Positions 1-6,224 of a DNA stretch of 8,719 nucleotides are shown one piece after another. Origin of the DNA: Methanoregula sp. (GTDB lineage Archaea > Halobacteriota > Methanomicrobia > Methanomicrobiales > Methanospirillaceae); NCBI GenBank assembly GCA_003157895.1, contig PMKW01000184.1, forward strand, positions 13,641 to 22,359, in the 5' to 3' direction. The notes below the pieces were generated by a model. The model saw only the letters and a program-made list of their open reading frames with translations, was not told where the DNA came from and searched no databases. Made by a program: the position numbers and the translations under genes. How positions within the stretch are numbered: position 1 is the stretch's first letter; each line of letters begins with the position of its first letter.

Positions 1-254
1 GCTTTCTGGTTCAGCCGTATGAGTATATCGTTTACCACTTCCGTTGACTGCCCGGCTGCATTCCCGTCTGCGCCGGCGTAATTAAAAGGAGGAAATTCCT
101 CGGTGATGATCCGGAGCCCGGCATCCGTTGCCGGACCTGCCGTTTCCCCGCTTTTATTGGTTTTTTCTGCCGGCCCCGGCGTGGTACAACCGCACGCGAT
201 TGTAAAACCCAGAACGATACATACAACAACAATAAAGTACCCTGCATTTTTCAT
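1..254 (-). CDS. Family 3 solute-binding lipoprotein of an ABC transporter (5' part only)
   Basis: The frame starts with ATG at 254 and stays open to the left edge, giving 84 codons of a longer gene. Residues 1-3 (MKN) lead into a hydrophobic stretch (FIVVVCIVLGFTIA) ending in Cys-Gly-Cys at about residues 21-23, which reads as a lipoprotein-type signal with one of these Cys lipidated. A low-complexity Gly/Thr/Pro linker follows. Then comes the typical first strand of SBP family 3 domains, RIITEEFPPFNY, followed by a Gly-rich turn and an acidic helix (TEVVNDILIRLNQK). Known members are membrane-tethered extracellular receptors that deliver amino acids or similar small solutes to an ABC permease; the ligand cannot be read from this fragment. 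A GGGAG motif lies about ten bases upstream of the ATG. A different frame starting at 247 was rejected because only the 254 frame gives this signature. Confidence 0.82.
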   Translation of the reverse strand, partial: MKNAGYFIVVVCIVLGFTIACGCTTPGPAEKTNKSGETAGPATDAGLRIITEEFPPFNYAGADGNAAGQSTEVVNDILIRLNQK

Positions 255-317
255 GCTCTGTTCTCCCACTCAATGCACCACAGACTGTTCCTGATGAAAA
301 TACTGCGGCCGGCAGCA

Positions 318-332
318 TTAAAAAGTATCCGG
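318..332 (-). promoter_or_regulatory. Possible TATA element for the solute-binding protein gene
   Basis: On the minus strand an AT-rich stretch reading CTTTTTAATG lies about 65 bases upstream of the ATG at 254. It is the best TATA-like sequence ahead of this gene, but the match is loose and no initiator can be placed. Confidence 0.25.
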
Positions 333-473
333 TATCTTCCCTTCCGTTGGAAACGGCGGGGGTGCTGATTGAAAGAAGAGCCGACTTTTCGCTTCCGGTA
401 GGACCAGAACAGTCGCAGACAGCTGTGCAGCCTTAAGCCGGGGGTGGCGTCCCTTGCGGGCCGGCCGGGTGGG

Positions 474-488
474 GGGTTTAAGCTTACC
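474..488 (+). promoter_or_regulatory. Possible TATA element for the PEGA-repeat protein gene
   Basis: The sequence GTTTAAGCTTA sits in a very GC-rich stretch about 65 bases before the ATG at 550. If used, transcription would start near 510 and leave a leader of about 40 bases. No strong Shine-Dalgarno sequence precedes the ATG. Apart from this and the TATA-like element of the minus-strand gene, I see nothing definite in 255-549. Confidence 0.25.
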
Positions 489-549
489 GGACCGCCTAAG
501 GGGGCAGCCTCCCAAAAACCTTATCCCTCTCCCGCAACCACATCCCAGT

Positions 550-1533
550 ATGCCAATACTGAATCTGAAAACAGCACTCCTCCTGGTGCTGATCATCTTT
601 CTTGCCGTACCTGCTCTGGCCCTCGTCCCGCCCGGCAGGATCACGGTTTACTCAACACCGTCCGGGGCACTTGCCTGTATCGATACTCAGCACTGCGATA
701 TCACGCCCGCGACATTCACGGCCGATGGCAATACCTGGCATACGGTTGTTGTCACGGAGTATGGATACCAGAATTGGACCGGCACGGTATATGTGACTTC
801 AGACCAGATCAGCATGGTCGATGCCTCCCTGGACCTGAACCCCGATTCCACCGCCATCCGGGTCTCCGTGATGCCGGGCGGCGGGACAGTCTGCCTCGAC
901 AACAGCCAGTGCCAGGCGAACGTGACCGGTAGCATCGGGAGTGTACTGTTTACGGGCGTGAGCCCGGGGTACCATACCCTCTCGGTCAGGAGCCCGGCCG
1001 GGTACGAGGACACGATAAAGCTGGTGCAGGTAACCCTGGGGAAGATCACTGACGTCAGCATCACGCTGAATCCGGTCGGAATTCCGGTGACCCTGGTTAC
1101 TCCGGTAGCCACGGCTGCCCCGGAAAATTGGGCCACCGGCAACATCAGGGTCTACGTTGACCGGACCGGCAGCACGATCTGCATCGATACTGTCGACTGC
1201 TTTGTCAATGTGGGCGGAACTCCCGGGCCGGGGACCGGGACCACGGTCTTCAATGAGGTTTCCGTGGACGTGGTACACACCATCAGCGTTTCCGCAGACG
1301 GGTACAAGCCCGTATCCGCGAATGTCACGGTCAGTGAGGACGAGATCAGTACCGTAGATATCAAGTTGCAACCGCTCGCAAAGGAGACAACTTCCTCCTT
1401 GACGCTTACCCCGACACAGCTGCCCACGGAATCCAAACCCCAGCCAACCCGGGCCGGGCTGGATGTACTACCGGTCATCGGGGCGCTGGCCCTGTGCGGT
1501 ATAATTTTCCTCTTCCAGAAAAAGGGAGAATAA
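550..1533 (+). CDS. Secreted, membrane-anchored protein with three Cys-containing PEGA-like repeats
   Basis: The 327-residue protein starts at ATG 550. An upstream in-frame start at 454 is rejected because it would place 32 Pro/Arg-rich residues before the signal peptide. Residues 1-24 are a signal peptide ending VPALA. Three beta-rich repeats follow (about 30-97, 102-174 and 197-275), each with the PEGA-type pattern: beta strand, Asp-containing turn, then a Gly-Tyr strand (EYGYQNW, SPAGYED, ADGYKPV). Each carries a C-x5-C motif: CIDTQHC (43-49), CLDNSQC (115-121) and CIDTVDC (211-217). A Thr/Pro-rich linker (about 280-302) leads to a C-terminal hydrophobic segment (LDVLPVIGALALCGIIFLF) and KKGE, so the protein is probably displayed outside the cell and anchored by its tail. 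PEGA domains are common in surface proteins of methanogens; the role is unknown, with adhesion or envelope structure most likely. It appears to be monocistronic. Confidence 0.8.
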   Translation: MPILNLKTALLLVLIIFLAVPALALVPPGRITVYSTPSGALACIDTQHCDITPATFTADGNTWHTVVVTEYGYQNWTGTVYVTSDQISMVDASLDLNPDSTAIRVSVMPGGGTVCLDNSQCQANVTGSIGSVLFTGVSPGYHTLSVRSPAGYEDTIKLVQVTLGKITDVSITLNPVGIPVTLVTPVATAAPENWATGNIRVYVDRTGSTICIDTVDCFVNVGGTPGPGTGTTVFNEVSVDVVHTISVSADGYKPVSANVTVSEDEISTVDIKLQPLAKETTSSLTLTPTQLPTESKPQPTRAGLDVLPVIGALALCGIIFLFQKKGE

Positions 1534-1577
1534 TTCTTTTTTCCTCCGCGGTACGAGAAACTGCGGGTCTCCCGCAG
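1534..1577. terminator. Convergent terminator region between the PEGA gene and the KTSC gene
   Basis: Directly after the PEGA stop codon is a T-rich run (TTCTTTTTT, 1534-1542), a typical archaeal termination signal on the plus strand. At 1561-1577 lies a perfect 7-bp stem, CTGCGGG / CCCGCAG, with a TCT loop. Read on the minus strand it is followed by TTT and could end the KTSC transcript. A second weaker stem (TGCCC 1594-1598 / GGGCA 1610-1614) lies nearer the KTSC stop. Confidence 0.5.
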
Positions 1578-1618
1578 GTAATGAAATCCATGATGCCCTG
1601 GCAAGAACGGGGCACTGC

Positions 1619-1843
1619 CTATGCAATAACCTGCTTTGTCTGGAACTTGGGCCGGACCTTCTCGGAATAGTATTTTCCAATCTCGCCGGAATGCATGAGA
1701 TCCGTAAAGACTTTTAAAGGTACGCAGGAATACTGGTACACAAGGCCTGAGGTAAATTCTATTTCCAGGGTTTTTGTGCTCTCATCATATCCCACGGAGC
1801 GCAGGATCCGGGATTTAACGGGCAATCTTTCCACGAATATCAC
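1619..1843 (-). CDS. KTSC-domain protein
   Basis: The 74-residue protein consists almost entirely of a KTSC domain. The diagnostic pattern is visible: SRILRSVGYDESTKTLEIEF (11-30), then a Gly and the central Y-x-Y motif (YQY, in GLVYQYSCVP), then VPLKVFTDL and a final Gly-x-Tyr-Tyr segment (GKYYSEKVRP). The domain is named after the C-terminus of some lysyl-tRNA synthetases and also occurs alone, as here; RNA binding has been suggested for it but function is not established. The start used is GTG at 1843; GTG at 1834 (codon 4) is an alternative. Neither has a clear Shine-Dalgarno sequence, consistent with a short leader from the TATA box at about 1878-1888. Identity is secure at domain level only. 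Confidence 0.8.
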   Translation of the reverse strand: MIFVERLPVKSRILRSVGYDESTKTLEIEFTSGLVYQYSCVPLKVFTDLMHSGEIGKYYSEKVRPKFQTKQVIA

Positions 1844-1874
1844 TATACGTTTACACGTGCGCCGAAGGGTTAAG

Positions 1875-1889
1875 GGTTTTTATAAAAAG
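1875..1889 (-). promoter_or_regulatory. TATA box for the KTSC gene
   Basis: The minus strand reads CTTTTTATAAAAACC here, a good archaeal TATA match. Transcription would begin about 25 bases downstream, near 1856, leaving a leader of roughly 10-15 bases before the GTG at 1843. The core is nearly palindromic (TTTTTATAAAAA), so it could also work towards the plus strand, where no gene is evident. Confidence 0.5.
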
Positions 1890-2227
1890 TATGGGTGGAT
1901 GGCACTGCGCTGGTTTTTATATTCCAGCGGGGTGTTGCTGCCGGGGACGGCTACCGGTGGGACTGTATGCTCTTCAAGAGGATCGTATGAGCAGGCTTAA
2001 CCCTGGCAATTGATAAGGGGGGCGGGGGGTCTTTTAAAAATTCCGGGTAGAAGGCTGGAAATTAGTTGAAAATTTTAAAGCAGGATCTGAGTGAGTGAAA
2101 AATAATTGAACAGGAGGAGAAAAGGTGATGATACATTTTTGAGCGGGGGTATGACGCTGCCAATTTTTCCCGGCAGGGGGCGCCTGAACTGGTTCCTTAC
2201 CGTGGGACTATCGGATAGGATATCCGG
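1890..2227. other. Intergenic stretch without a supported gene
   Basis: No reading frame on either strand has family-like sequence. Visible items are: a second TATA-like core inside an inverted repeat (CGCTGG 1908-1913 / CCAGCG 1924-1929); AT-rich patches at 2033-2042 and 2067-2080 that could be promoters; an AGGAGG at 2112-2117 followed by a tiny frame, ATG ATA CAT TTT TGA (2128-2142); and a weak stem, CTGCC 2157-2161 / GGCAG 2172-2176, that may mark the end of the DUF1003 transcript on the minus strand. Confidence 0.5.
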
Positions 2228-2947
2228 TTACGATACGCGTGGCAGTTCCCGTTTTTTTTCAGCCAGCTCTACCAGGAGTTCCATCTGGATCTGCTGGATC
2301 TCCAGAAATCGCTGTCCCTGGATTGTCAGGAGATGATCAATTTTCTTATGGAGCCGGTGAATCTCGAGTTCAGTGTGGACGGACACCAGGTAATCGCGGT
2401 CTGCGTGGAGCCGGTCCCGAGTCTCCTGCCGGTTCTGGCTCATGATGATGACGGGGGCCTGGATCGCGGTGAGGATCCCCAGCACCAGATTAAGCAGGAT
2501 GAAAGGATACGGGTCGAACGGCCGGGACAGCAACAGATAGGTATTCAGTATTACCCACAGGAAAATCAGGCTGGCAAACACTGCGATAAAGAACCAGCTG
2601 CCGGCAAAATCGGCAATTTTATCGGAGATATGCTCGCCAAAGGTCAGCTTCTTCTCATACTCGGTATAATCATTTTTCGGGAGATGATCCTCTTGGGGTA
2701 TGTCGTTTTTACCCGTCCCTTTGAGCTCGGCGCACTCATTGTTCTCGCACTCCAGAGCATGCCGGACGTATGCGATCATGAACCGGCCGAGATCCTCATG
2801 ACAGATATACCCTCCGGGCGACCACCCCGGATAGTCCTGTATAATGAGTCCGGCTAGCGATGCACGAACTGAAGATGCAGGCACAAGATCGTCTCTCGTT
2901 TTATTTTTCCCGCAGATCTGGCAGGGAAACGTTTCCGGGTCAGCCAT
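2228..2947 (-). CDS. DUF1003 membrane protein with Cys-rich N-terminal domain
   Basis: The 239-residue protein has three parts. Residues 1-75 hold five cysteines (C9 and C12 in CQIC, C49 before HEDL, C67, C72), suggesting a zinc-ribbon-like fold. Residues about 100-200 match DUF1003 closely: KLTFGEHISDKIADFAGSW, a first membrane segment (about 117-140) ending W-x-x-L-N-T, the signature FDPYPFILLNLVLGILTAIQ with a second membrane segment (about 147-169), then MSQNRQ-x-x-RDR. The rest (about 180-235) is charged and helical (IHRLHKKIDHLL...), probably a coiled coil in the cytoplasm. The family is an inner-membrane protein group of unknown function; the Cys-rich head suggests a metal- or redox-dependent input, which is inference. 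ATG 2947 is preceded by GAGGTAAGG, a usable ribosome binding site, and a good TATA box. The dioxygenase gene lies upstream on the same strand, 128 bases away. Confidence 0.85.
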   Translation of the reverse strand: MADPETFPCQICGKNKTRDDLVPASSVRASLAGLIIQDYPGWSPGGYICHEDLGRFMIAYVRHALECENNECAELKGTGKNDIPQEDHLPKNDYTEYEKKLTFGEHISDKIADFAGSWFFIAVFASLIFLWVILNTYLLLSRPFDPYPFILLNLVLGILTAIQAPVIIMSQNRQETRDRLHADRDYLVSVHTELEIHRLHKKIDHLLTIQGQRFLEIQQIQMELLVELAEKKRELPRVS

Positions 2948-2984
2948 TCCTTACCTCTTCCAGATATCAATGGATCCGGAACGG

Positions 2985-2992
2985 ATATATAC
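2985..2992 (-). promoter_or_regulatory. TATA box for the DUF1003 gene
   Basis: The minus strand reads TTTGTATATATCCG across this site, the cleanest TATA box in the window. A start about 25 bases downstream, near 2962, would leave a leader of about 15 bases that contains the GAGGTAAGG ribosome binding site. This argues that DUF1003 is transcribed on its own and not only by read-through from the dioxygenase gene. Confidence 0.6.
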
Positions 2993-3075
2993 AAAGGGGC
3001 CTTTTTCCTGGTCGAAGACAGGAGCCAGCATGGCGGTGCAGCGGTAAGCCGGTCGCGATCCGGGTTGCGAAGGGT

Positions 3076-3912
3076 TTACCGGAATTCGTACGCACCCATA
3101 CCGAGATTGCCCCAGTACCAGCTCTGGTGGAGGATAGTGCCCTTCGCACCCGGCCCGGCTGCGCCGAGTGCGGAGAGCAGGGGCATGAAGTGATCGGGAT
3201 AGGGCTGGGCATGAGTTGCGGATGGCGCGAGATTACGGTAGCGGACAAGGCTGTCCATGTCGCCGGAAGTTACCGCACGGTTCAGCCACTCGTTGAAAGC
3301 AAGAGCCCAGGTGCCCGTCGGGATTCCTTTGCCAAGGGCTACCGTCGGGTCGCCAAGCGGATGGACTGCCCCGCCGCTCCCGATGATGAGCACTCCCTCA
3401 TACCTGAGCGGGGCTATCGCTTTCCCGAGCGCAAAGTGGCGTGCGGGATCGAGATGGTTCTGGATGGAGAGCTGGACCACCGGAATACCCGCAGAAGGGA
3501 ACATCAGCATCAGGGGTACCCATGCCCCGTGATCGAGACCACGGCCGGTGTCGGTGTCGCAGGGAAGCCCTGCAGCCTCCACAAGACCGGCAACTCTCCG
3601 GGCGAGGTCCGGATCTCCCTGCGCCGGGTAGGTGATCCGGTAGAGTTCCTGAGGAAACCCGGAGAAATCATGGATGGTTAAGGGTTTCATTATGGCATTG
3701 ACGACTGGCCCGGGGGTGTTCCAGTGAGCGGAGATGCAGAGAACCGCGTTGATTTCCGGGAACCTGTTACCGAGGCTGGCAAGGAACCTGTGGGCCGGCA
3801 CGTCAGGTTCGAGCGGCAGGGTCGGGGCACCGTGCGAAACGAAAAGGGCAGGGAGGGGTACCGGAGTCATGAGGGAGTGTGGATCCGGGAAGTAAAAAAG
3901 GCGGCTGATCAT
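3076..3912 (-). CDS. LigB/DODA-type extradiol ring-cleavage dioxygenase
   Basis: The protein has 278 residues from ATG 3912, or 264 from ATG 3870. The first 14 residues are not family-like and the shorter form matches the usual length of about 260, but 3912 has AGGA at good spacing and 3870 has no ribosome binding site, so 3912 is kept with doubt. The family includes E. coli YgiD and plant 4,5-DOPA dioxygenase. Numbered from 3912, the expected features are FVSHGAP (His27), ISAHW (His63), the LDHGAWVPL block (His128), GSGGAVHPLGD (His184) and PYPDHFMPLL (His241). The usual His at the start of the H-P-x-P-D/E-H motif is Gln236 here. Members use a divalent metal to open aromatic diols. The substrate in a methanogen is unknown; the protein may act on a different phenolic compound. 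It is divergent from the MFS gene and may share control with it. Confidence 0.85.
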   Translation of the reverse strand: MISRLFYFPDPHSLMTPVPLPALFVSHGAPTLPLEPDVPAHRFLASLGNRFPEINAVLCISAHWNTPGPVVNAIMKPLTIHDFSGFPQELYRITYPAQGDPDLARRVAGLVEAAGLPCDTDTGRGLDHGAWVPLMLMFPSAGIPVVQLSIQNHLDPARHFALGKAIAPLRYEGVLIIGSGGAVHPLGDPTVALGKGIPTGTWALAFNEWLNRAVTSGDMDSLVRYRNLAPSATHAQPYPDHFMPLLSALGAAGPGAKGTILHQSWYWGNLGMGAYEFR

Positions 3913-3967
3913 ACCGGTTCCTGTATGGCGAAGCCTCTGACAGGAGGGTCGGGACCCGCTGGCATTT

Positions 3968-4009
3968 CCCTGCCATGAATCCTCCCGGATTCAGTGCCGG
4001 CAGGCAGGG
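3968..4009 (-). promoter_or_regulatory. Nested inverted repeat upstream of the dioxygenase gene
   Basis: The outer arms are CCCTGCC (3968-3974) and GGCAGGG (4003-4009). Inside them are TGAATCC (3976-3982) and GGATTCA (3987-3993), separated by four bases. Both pairs are perfect 7-bp matches. On the minus strand the inner loop reads GGGA, which fits the stable GNRA tetraloop class, so an RNA stem-loop in the leader of the dioxygenase transcript is plausible. It could equally be a DNA operator between the divergent genes. Confidence 0.45.
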
Positions 4010-4047
4010 GCAGGTAATCTCAATGGCTGGTGACCGGCTTGTCAGGA

Positions 4048-4066
4048 GTGTAAAAATACTTAACCG
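4048..4066. promoter_or_regulatory. AT-rich divergent promoter of the dioxygenase and MFS genes
   Basis: The plus strand reads GTGTAAAAATACTTAACCG, giving a TATA-like core in both directions. For the MFS gene it would start transcription near 4085, about 45 bases before the GTG at 4130. For the dioxygenase gene it would start near 4030 and produce a leader of about 115 bases that includes the nested stem-loop at 3968-4009. Confidence 0.4.
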
Positions 4067-4129
4067 AAAAGATCCAACAAAAACCCGTTACCCGGAGCGT
4101 GTTTTATTCCCAGAGAACCAAAAGGCCCG

Positions 4130-5557
4130 GTGACTGATACGACAAGCGATGTGCCGCTCATCTGTCATACTCCTGACGCGCCGGTCAGTCATGCCGGTAA
4201 ACGCATCGTGCTTTTGATTGCCATACTTTCCGGGTTTCTTACCCCGTTTGACGGCTCTGCGGTCAATATTGCGCTGCCGGCCATGGCTGCGGAGTTCCAC
4301 ATGGACGCGATCTCGCTTTCCTGGGTTGCAACCGCATACCTCCTTGCCGCCGCCCTCTTCTTAGTCCCGTTTGGCAGGATAGCAGATATTTACGGAAGAA
4401 AACGGATCTTTCTGTATGGTATTGCGATCTTCTCATTCTCTTCCCTTGTCATGACGATGGTGCCCGCCACCGGCCTGCTCATTGCGATCAGGATCCTCCA
4501 GGGGTTCGGAGGGGCCATGATCTTCGGCACAAGTATCGCCATCCTCACGTCAGTTTTCCCTCCGGGCGAACGGGGAAAAGCGCTGGGGATCTACACAACC
4601 GCCGTGTATTCCGGCCTGACCCTCGGGCCGTTCCTGGGAGGCGTACTGACCCAGTATTTCGGGTGGAGGAGCATCTTCCTTGTCAACGTACCCATCGGCA
4701 TTATTACCTGCATTCTCATCCTCTGGAAACTGGACGGCGAGTGGGCGGAGTGCGTGGGCGAGCGCTTCGATCGTGCCGGTTCGGTTATCTATGCCGGTGC
4801 CCTTATTGCGGTGATGTACGGATTTTCCCTTGTTCCGGATAGTACGGGCATCGTCCTGATTGGTGCCGGCATCATCATTTCGATCATCTTTGCCCTGTAC
4901 GAGATGCGGGTTCCCGCACCGGTTCTTGATATGCGCCTCCTTTTCAGGAACCGGGTCTTTGCCTTCTCGAATCTTGCTTCGCTCATCAACTACAGTGCAA
5001 CCTTTGCCGTAACATTCCTCTTAAGCCTCGATCTCCAGTATACCAAGGGATTCTCTCCTGAATATGCCGGCCTTATCCTGATTGTCCAGCCGGCGGTCAT
5101 GGCACTTGTCTCACCTGTTGCCGGACGGCTCTCCGACCGGATCGATCCACAGATTGTGGCATCGGCGGGCATGGGATTTACCGCCATCGGCCTCTTCCTG
5201 CTGGTCTTTCTTTCGGAATCGACCCCCCTTTGGTACATGCTTGCCTGTCTGGTGGTGCTCGGGCTGGGCTTCGGGCTGTTCTCCTCGCCCAACACAAACG
5301 CGATCATGAGCGCGGTAGAAAAACGGTACTACGGGGTCGCATCAGGCATGAACGGGACGATGCGGCTCGTGGGTCAGATGCTCTCAATGGGTATAGCGAT
5401 GATGCTCTTTTCCCTTATCATCGGCCGGGTTGAGATCACCCCGGCGTACTATCCCCGGTTTATCGAGAGCCTCCATTACGCATTCGTCCTCTTCACGATA
5501 TTCTGTGTTTTTGGGATCGCCGCATCGCTCATGCGGGGGAAGCAGCAGCCGGTGTGA
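4130..5557 (+). CDS. MFS drug/proton antiporter, DHA2 (EmrB/QacA-like) family
   Basis: The 475-residue membrane protein starts at GTG 4130; a GTG at codon 8 (4151) is possible, and the ribosome binding site is weak (AAAAGG). Hydrophobic segments run from about residue 26 to 468, in number consistent with the 14-helix DHA2 group. Family motifs are clear: FDGSAVNIALPAM in helix 1 (40-52), motif A GRIADIYGRKR between helices 2 and 3 (82-92), motif B RILQGFGGA (121-129), and motif C, the antiporter motif, GLTLGPFLGG (162-171), followed by GWRSIFLVNVPIG. Members pump drugs, dyes or organic anions out of the cell using the proton gradient; some carry metabolites. The substrate cannot be read from sequence. 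Its divergent neighbour is an aromatic-ring dioxygenase, so export of a phenolic compound is one possible link, purely inferred. No regulator gene is adjacent. Confidence 0.9.
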   Translation: MTDTTSDVPLICHTPDAPVSHAGKRIVLLIAILSGFLTPFDGSAVNIALPAMAAEFHMDAISLSWVATAYLLAAALFLVPFGRIADIYGRKRIFLYGIAIFSFSSLVMTMVPATGLLIAIRILQGFGGAMIFGTSIAILTSVFPPGERGKALGIYTTAVYSGLTLGPFLGGVLTQYFGWRSIFLVNVPIGIITCILILWKLDGEWAECVGERFDRAGSVIYAGALIAVMYGFSLVPDSTGIVLIGAGIIISIIFALYEMRVPAPVLDMRLLFRNRVFAFSNLASLINYSATFAVTFLLSLDLQYTKGFSPEYAGLILIVQPAVMALVSPVAGRLSDRIDPQIVASAGMGFTAIGLFLLVFLSESTPLWYMLACLVVLGLGFGLFSSPNTNAIMSAVEKRYYGVASGMNGTMRLVGQMLSMGIAMMLFSLIIGRVEITPAYYPRFIESLHYAFVLFTIFCVFGIAASLMRGKQQPV

Positions 5558-5572
5558 AGAGGGGGTACCCGG

Positions 5573-5600
5573 CCGGAGGAGTGTATCCCTCCGGTTTCCC
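5573..5600 (+). terminator. Possible terminator of the MFS gene
   Basis: A perfect 7-bp stem, CCGGAGG (5573-5579) / CCTCCGG (5588-5594), with an 8-base loop lies 15 bases after the stop codon. Only a short TTT follows, so termination here is plausible but not strong. Confidence 0.4.
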
Positions 5601-5652
5601 GGTCTCTGTCAGCGCACTCCCTTGCGGGGGCCGGTGCCGCAGCGTTCCCTCA

Positions 5653-5666
5653 GAAAATTTTATTAC
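5653..5666 (+). promoter_or_regulatory. TATA box for the small basic protein gene
   Basis: GAAAATTTTATTAC forms an AT-rich core in GC-rich surroundings. Transcription would start near 5685, about 44 bases before the ATG at 5729 and only a few bases before a short upstream frame that begins with ATG at 5691. Confidence 0.45.
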
Positions 5667-5690
5667 TACCCAGGGGGTAAGGATTCCCGT

Positions 5691-5732
5691 ATGCCAGAAC
5701 CCCCTGCCGGATCCGGAGGGAGAGAACCATGA
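5691..5732 (+). other. Short upstream reading frame overlapping the next start codon
   Basis: A 13-codon frame, MPEPPAGSGGREP, ends in a TGA that overlaps the ATG of the next gene (ATGA at 5729-5732) and contains that gene's GGAGGGAG ribosome binding site. If transcription starts near 5685, this frame would be almost leaderless. Such overlap could couple the two translations, but the frame is short enough to be chance. Confidence 0.2.
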
Positions 5733-6145
5733 TATCCGATAATGCATCCCCGGGAGATCGTCCTGCAGCGAACCATTCCCTGAAAGGAAAACAACATGAT
5801 GGCAGACAAATAAAAAAGAAACCCTCCCAAAAAAAGAACAAGCCGGCCGCGCCTGTCATCAGGCCCGGATGCATCCTGATTGATGGGCAGGGATCCTGTC
5901 CGGAATGGAATGAACTTCTGGAAAAGTACCCGATGATCGATTCGGTGCAGCGGGAGGATTTCCCGGACCATGGCGCCAGTTTTACCTATCTTGCGCATTT
6001 CTACCGCACCTGTAATACTGCAGAAGAAAGTTCCCGTGCACAGGAAGAGTTCGAGGATTTTTTCCGAGCGATTGGGTACAGCTGCAATTACTCAGGGAAT
6101 TTTGAATCCCGCTGGTTTGAGGGAATCGGCATGCGCATCAGGTAA
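5729..6145 (+). CDS. Small protein of unknown function with a basic N-terminus
   Basis: I do not recognise this 138-residue protein. ATG 5729 is preceded by GGAGGGAG at good spacing, a TATA-like box lies upstream and a strong terminator follows, so it is very likely a real gene. Residues 19-38 are rich in Lys, Arg and Gln (for example KKKPSQKKNK) and probably disordered. From about residue 43 a compact domain begins: PGCILIDG, then CPEWNELLEKYP, then DFPDHGASFTYLAHFYRTC. It continues with a charged helix (about 98-113) and an aromatic end containing CNYSGNFESRWFEG. Cysteines are at 48, 57, 95 and 119. No signal peptide or membrane segment is present, so it should be cytoplasmic. The basic tail would suit nucleic-acid or ribosome contact, which is a guess. 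Confidence 0.75.
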   Translation: MISDNASPGDRPAANHSLKGKQHDGRQIKKKPSQKKNKPAAPVIRPGCILIDGQGSCPEWNELLEKYPMIDSVQREDFPDHGASFTYLAHFYRTCNTAEESSRAQEEFEDFFRAIGYSCNYSGNFESRWFEGIGMRIR

Positions 6146-6182
6146 GGTTCGGGATGCCGGGCGTGAACAAAAAAGGGGCCGG

Positions 6183-6211
6183 GCAGGATATTTTTTTCCT
6201 GCGGTTTTTTT
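6183..6211 (+). terminator. Strong hairpin plus T-run terminator after the small basic protein gene
   Basis: The perfect 6-bp stem GCAGGA (6183-6188) / TCCTGC (6197-6202), with a T-rich loop, is followed by GG and seven Ts (6205-6211). Read on the minus strand, the same stem is followed by CCGGCCCCTTTTTT, so the site may stop transcription from both sides. Confidence 0.65.
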
Positions 6212-6224
6212 GAAAAATTTGTTC

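Noticed and set aside
799..1371. 190-codon frame on the minus strand
   Set aside because: Antisense to the PEGA-repeat gene, whose signal peptide, repeats and anchor are convincing; typical of GC-rich shadow frames.
1891..2013. A 40-codon Cys-rich frame (MGGWHCAGFY...) on the plus strand
   Set aside because: No ribosome binding site, the start is only a few bases from the TATA core, and there is no family resemblance.
2124..2180. GGTGATG followed by a hairpin, recalling a fluoride riboswitch
   Set aside because: The remaining consensus (CGCC pairing, CTGATGACTCC end) is absent and no fluoride exporter gene follows.
2333..2857. 174-codon frame on the plus strand
   Set aside because: Antisense to the DUF1003 gene, which has unmistakable family motifs.
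6185..6191. AGGATAT, as in FMN riboswitches
   Set aside because: It is part of the terminator stem after the small basic protein gene; none of the other conserved FMN elements is present.
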